From assembly GCA_910588855.1 (NCBI GenBank), contig CAJUSR010000003.1, forward strand, positions 1-64,000: a stretch of DNA of 64,000 nucleotides, in the 5' to 3' direction. Source of the DNA: an uncultured Kineothrix sp. (GTDB lineage: Bacteria > Bacillota > Clostridia > Lachnospirales > Lachnospiraceae). Under the pieces are notes generated by a model. That model saw only the letters and a program-made list of their open reading frames with translations, did not search any database and was not told the origin of the DNA. Of this stretch, positions 61,031-64,000 are shown piece after piece (the stretch's first letter is position 1; the number at the start of each line of letters is the position of its first letter). The position numbers were made by a program, and so were the translations under genes.

Positions 61031-62296
61031 ATGGGAAAAGATATTACGGAAGATATGCTGCGGCGGATGGAAGAGGAAGCGATTTATGAGATGCTGCATT
61101 ATCATGAAAAGAGCGGAAAGCAGAAAATAAAGGATACGGTAAAGAGGGCAGCAGGGCGTTATGTGGCGCCCAAGGACCTGATTTTCTGGCCAACGGCGAT
61201 GATTGCTAATTGCCTCACAGAATGGGAAATGGGGGGGGTGCTTGTGGATGATATACTATCGACAGGAGCATTTCCGGTGGGGGAGAAAATATTTCCGATG
61301 GGAGAAAAAGCGTTATCCGCCGTAAAGGATTATTTTGACCGGTGGATTGATGCGGGGATGCCTCTTTTTTATATAGATGATGTACTTGCCGGCGTGTCGC
61401 TGATTGATTTATATGCGGCAACGGGGGAAGGGAAATATAAAGCAGGAGCCGATAAAATGGCACAATATCTTTTCCGGATGGAAAAAGAGTCAGCGGATGA
61501 GGAGGGAAGTATCCCGTACCGCCCTGCCCAAAAAAACGGTTATATTTTTGCGGATGGCGTGGGGATGGCAGGGTCTTTCCTTATAAAATACGGTGTGAGC
61601 TTTGGTGACTTGCATAGCGTGCAGCTGGGGATGCGGCAGATGCATAACATGTTCCTTTTCGGCATGGATGAAAAAACCAGGCTGCCTTATCACGGATTTC
61701 AATGCGGGAGCAAGGTAAAGTATGGCATTGTTGGCTGGGGCCGCGCCGTAGGGTGGCTCATAATGGGTTTGGCAAGGTCTATGGACTGCCTGAAAAGGTA
61801 TTTGACTTCGGAAGGCGAAAAGAAAAAAAGAGATGGCATACTTTTTGATGTCTGCCAATCGGGCTATGAGGAATGCAGCAGGGTATACCGGCAGCTTTTC
61901 CGGGCGGTGAAGCCGTACCAGAAGGGGAATGGGGCCTTTGCGTGGCAATTAGGGGCGATGGAAGGGCCGGAGGATAGTTCGGCTACGGCAATGATTGCCT
62001 ATGCTGTGTTGATGTGGATGCGCCAGGAAGGCGGGGGCAGCGATATCAACAGCAATTGCAGCAGCGATTGCTGCTGCAATTGCTGCGAAGGTTTGGATAA
62101 GAGAACAAGTGATTGGGAAGATGCCAAGGATCTGGTAGACCGGGCGGCTAAGTATCTGGCAGGATGCGAAAAGGACGGGAAGATTTACCGTTGCCTTGCG
62201 GAGTGTATGGGATTTGCCGAATACCCGCAGGTGTACGGGGCTTATCCGTGGTCGCTGGGACCGGGGCTGGGGGTACTAAGGAAGAAAGGCGTATAG
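61031..62296 (+). CDS. glycoside hydrolase family 88/105-like protein with a Cys-rich palindromic insert
   Basis: A 421-residue alpha/alpha-barrel protein: LYAATGEGKY, FADGVGMAGSFLIKYG (Asp near 175 in the place of the general acid of YteR), GWGRAVGWLIMGLA, EDSSATAMIAYAVL and YPWSLGPGLGV. GH88 and GH105 enzymes cleave unsaturated uronic acids from lyase products. No signal peptide is present, so it would act in the cytoplasm, which is odd for a biosynthetic locus. Residues about 340-352 (SNCSSDCCCNCC) come from a perfect 15-pair hairpin at 62050-62085 and look inserted. The fold is well supported; hydrolase activity is not proven. Confidence 0.75.
   Translation: MGKDITEDMLRRMEEEAIYEMLHYHEKSGKQKIKDTVKRAAGRYVAPKDLIFWPTAMIANCLTEWEMGGVLVDDILSTGAFPVGEKIFPMGEKALSAVKDYFDRWIDAGMPLFYIDDVLAGVSLIDLYAATGEGKYKAGADKMAQYLFRMEKESADEEGSIPYRPAQKNGYIFADGVGMAGSFLIKYGVSFGDLHSVQLGMRQMHNMFLFGMDEKTRLPYHGFQCGSKVKYGIVGWGRAVGWLIMGLARSMDCLKRYLTSEGEKKKRDGILFDVCQSGYEECSRVYRQLFRAVKPYQKGNGAFAWQLGAMEGPEDSSATAMIAYAVLMWMRQEGGGSDINSNCSSDCCCNCCEGLDKRTSDWEDAKDLVDRAAKYLAGCEKDGKIYRCLAECMGFAEYPQVYGAYPWSLGPGLGVLRKKGV
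62050..62085. repeat. in-frame 15-pair palindrome inside the GH88/105-like gene
   Basis: CAGCAATTGCAGCAG at 62050-62064 and CTGCTGCAATTGCTG at 62071-62085 pair perfectly around CGATTG. The frame is kept and the palindrome encodes a Cys-rich peptide. Confidence 0.8.
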
Positions 62297-62299
62297 GCG

Positions 62300-63199
62300 A
62301 TGATAATTATACAATTGGCAGGTGGGCTTGGAAATCAGATGCAGCAATATGCAATGTATCAGAAGTTTCTAAGCATTGGAAAAAAAGTAAAGTTGGATAT
62401 TTCGTGGTTTGAAGAAGCGGACAGGCAGAAAAATGTTTATGCGAAAAGGGAGCTGGAGCTGAATTATTTTAAAAAGGCAGAGTATGAAGCGTGTACAAAA
62501 GAGGAAAGGGAGGCAATGATTGGAAGCGGCAGCCTTGCCGGAAAGATAAAAGGTAAACTGTTTCCCAGAGCAAGGAAGATTTTCCGCGAATCGGAAATGT
62601 ATCACCCGGAAATCTTTGATTTTGAAGATAAATATTTGTACGGCTATTTTGCCTGTGAGAAATATTATGCGGATATTATGGAAACCTTGTGGAAACAGTT
62701 TTCATTTCCGGAAAGCGGCAATCCGGAGAACCGGAAGATGGCGGAAAGGATGCACAATGGGGAATCCATCAGCATCCATATCAGGCGGGGGGATTATCTG
62801 GATGCGGAGAATAGGGCGATGTTCGGCAATATATGTACGGAGGAATATTATGCCGGTGCAATCCGGGAAATGAAACGGATTTGCCCATCGGCGCATTTTT
62901 ATGTTTTTTCCGATGATATTCCTTATGCCGTGGAAAAATATAGCGGAGAGGAATTTACGATAGTGGATACAAATAAAGGGAAGGACAGTTTTTACGATAT
63001 CTGGCTGATGAGTAATTGCAGGCATAATATTTGCGCCAATTCCACATTTAGTTTTTGGGGGGCCAGATTGAATCAAAATAAAGAGAAAATAACAATGCGG
63101 CCTTCCATCCATAAAAATACTCAAAAATTCGAGCCGGAGAGAATGCGTGAATTATGGAAAGGGTGGGTATTTTTAAATAATCGAGGAGAAGTGGTATAG
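62300..63199 (+). CDS. alpha-1,2-fucosyltransferase-like (GT11), copy 3
   Basis: A 299-residue GT11 enzyme: IIQLAGGLGNQMQQYAMYQ at the N-terminus, SISIHIRRGDYLDAENR near 156-170 and ICANSTFSFWGARLN at the C-terminal block, all intact. It starts 3 bases after the GH88/105-like gene, so the two are probably translated together. Similar to the GT11 at 41965 but clearly diverged. GDP-fucose is the expected donor. Confidence 0.87.
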   Translation: MIIIQLAGGLGNQMQQYAMYQKFLSIGKKVKLDISWFEEADRQKNVYAKRELELNYFKKAEYEACTKEEREAMIGSGSLAGKIKGKLFPRARKIFRESEMYHPEIFDFEDKYLYGYFACEKYYADIMETLWKQFSFPESGNPENRKMAERMHNGESISIHIRRGDYLDAENRAMFGNICTEEYYAGAIREMKRICPSAHFYVFSDDIPYAVEKYSGEEFTIVDTNKGKDSFYDIWLMSNCRHNICANSTFSFWGARLNQNKEKITMRPSIHKNTQKFEPERMRELWKGWVFLNNRGEVV

Positions 63200-63201
63200 C
63201 G

Positions 63202-64000
63202 ATGGGGTGTTTGATAAAAAAGGAATCCATGCCATTAGGGGAATTGTTATATGTTTTGTCATTTGGCTCGCTTTTGTTTGCAAAGGGTATCGGCTTTTAT
63301 GACGGGCAAAAAATATTTATCGGTTTTGCCGCAATGTCATTTCTTTTTGGCATGTGCAAACTGGCGGCTACAAAATATTCCTGGAAGGATTTGGTTTTTA
63401 TTGCAGGAATGGTTGTATTGAGCCTTATTATTTATAAACACTCCCGGGAAAAGGGTATTTTATTTTATACTTGGATGATAATCGGTTTGAAGAATGTCAG
63501 GCTGGAAACGGTGATGCGTTGGGGACTGAAAATATGGAGTATTACTTTTTTGGGAACTTTTGTTTACTCCGTATTCCATCTCCAGGGCAGCCTGTATAAA
63601 GTACATGATAAGTTAGGGCTGGGGCATATATTTCGGTGGGGAATGGGGCAGCCGCATCCAAATGTGCTACATATCTCATATTTGCTTTTGCTTTTGTTTG
63701 TAGTATATCATTTGCGGGAAAAATTTAACTGGAAAATCTGTCTGGCGATGTTTGCAGGGAATTGCTATATTTTCCTGTATTCTATCAGCTATACGGGGTT
63801 TGCTATTACCACCGTTTATTTATTGGCTAATTTATATTGGCAATCGAGGGGAAAATTTGGTAAGATAGAACAGATAGTATGTGAATGCGTTTTTCCATTG
63901 TGCGTTTTATTGTCGGTGGCAGGGCCGCTTGTCCTGAAAGGAAAACTATTCGATATTGTCAATAAGCTTTTGAACACAAGGCTTTATTTGTCCAGTTTGT
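63202..64000 (+). CDS. second Wzy/O-antigen-ligase-like polymerase, cut by the window end
   Basis: An open frame of 266 codons runs to the window edge. It has repeated hydrophobic helices and the motif WGMGQPHPNVLHISYLLLL, which parallels FGLGHPNALHCMFMML of the Wzy at 50903; SYTGFAITTVYL follows where that protein has SNTGMLITF. The first ATG at 63202 is given; an ATG at 63229 has a closer AAAAAAGGA site. The second Wzy could polymerise another glycan or replace the first. The C-terminal half is not in the window. Confidence 0.7.
   Translation, partial: MGCLIKKESMPLGELLYVLSFGSLLFAKGIGFYDGQKIFIGFAAMSFLFGMCKLAATKYSWKDLVFIAGMVVLSLIIYKHSREKGILFYTWMIIGLKNVRLETVMRWGLKIWSITFLGTFVYSVFHLQGSLYKVHDKLGLGHIFRWGMGQPHPNVLHISYLLLLLFVVYHLREKFNWKICLAMFAGNCYIFLYSISYTGFAITTVYLLANLYWQSRGKFGKIEQIVCECVFPLCVLLSVAGPLVLKGKLFDIVNKLLNTRLYLSSL

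Overview
The window is almost entirely one very large, forward-oriented glycan biosynthesis region (48 apparently intact or partial genes and one decayed gene; only one gene on the minus strand). AGGAGG-type ribosome binding sites in front of most starts, moderate GC, long chains of start/stop overlaps, many large polytopic GT-C-like membrane proteins and several domain fusions suggest a Clostridia member, most likely Lachnospiraceae. That placement is inference; there is no rRNA or other taxonomic marker. I see no tRNA, rRNA, CRISPR array, transposase or phage gene.

Region 1 (about 1-11846): a PglK/MsbA-like ABC flippase, a GtrA-type small flippase, an O-acyltransferase, an RffA/WecE-type dTDP-sugar aminotransferase, a fused acetyltransferase-GtrB-type glycosyltransferase, and three large membrane proteins that could be GT-C transferases. 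Together these read as a side-chain decoration system that makes dTDP-Fuc4NAc, loads it on undecaprenyl phosphate, flips it and adds it to a polymer outside the cell. Region 2 (11847-12327) is non-coding: two related palindromic elements in opposite orientation, then a good sigma-A promoter.

Region 3 (12328-30857): a Wzy_C-type ligase or O-oligosaccharyltransferase candidate, then PglF, PglE, PglC, an ATP-grasp ligase and a PglA-like GT in a tightly overlapping block, resembling the Neisseria/Campylobacter bacillosamine pathway but with an ATP-grasp enzyme where an acetyltransferase would be expected. It continues with a TviB/TviC-type dehydrogenase and epimerase pair (predicted to make UDP-GalNAcA), two GT-C-like proteins, a small membrane protein, an N-formyltransferase, a DUF2334 deacetylase and two GT4s. 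A single minus-strand GT-C-like gene (30898-32598) separates this from Region 4 (32867-41699): a DPM1-like GT2, two GT4s, a deacetylase-like protein, two asparagine-synthase-like amidotransferases and an SGNH-like protein. The amidotransferases could amidate the uronic acid, as in the Francisella O-antigen pathway.

Region 5 (41700-64000): repeats, then GT11 fucosyltransferase, GT2, an 800-base non-coding stretch with two long inverted-repeat pairs, DUF5672, GT17, a variant GT11-like protein, a broken membrane protein gene, a GT2-DUF6056 fusion, Wzy, a WbaP/WcaJ-type initiating transferase, two GT4s, GT2, pyruvyl transferase, GT2, Wzx, a GH88/105-like protein, another GT11, and a second Wzy-like gene cut by the window end. 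This is a Wzx/Wzy capsule or exopolysaccharide locus. The window thus holds two initiating phosphoglycosyltransferases and two flippase types, i.e. two lipid-linked assembly lines side by side. Precursor genes for dTDP-4-keto-6-deoxyglucose (rmlA/rmlB) and GDP-fucose (gmd/fcl) are not here and must lie elsewhere.
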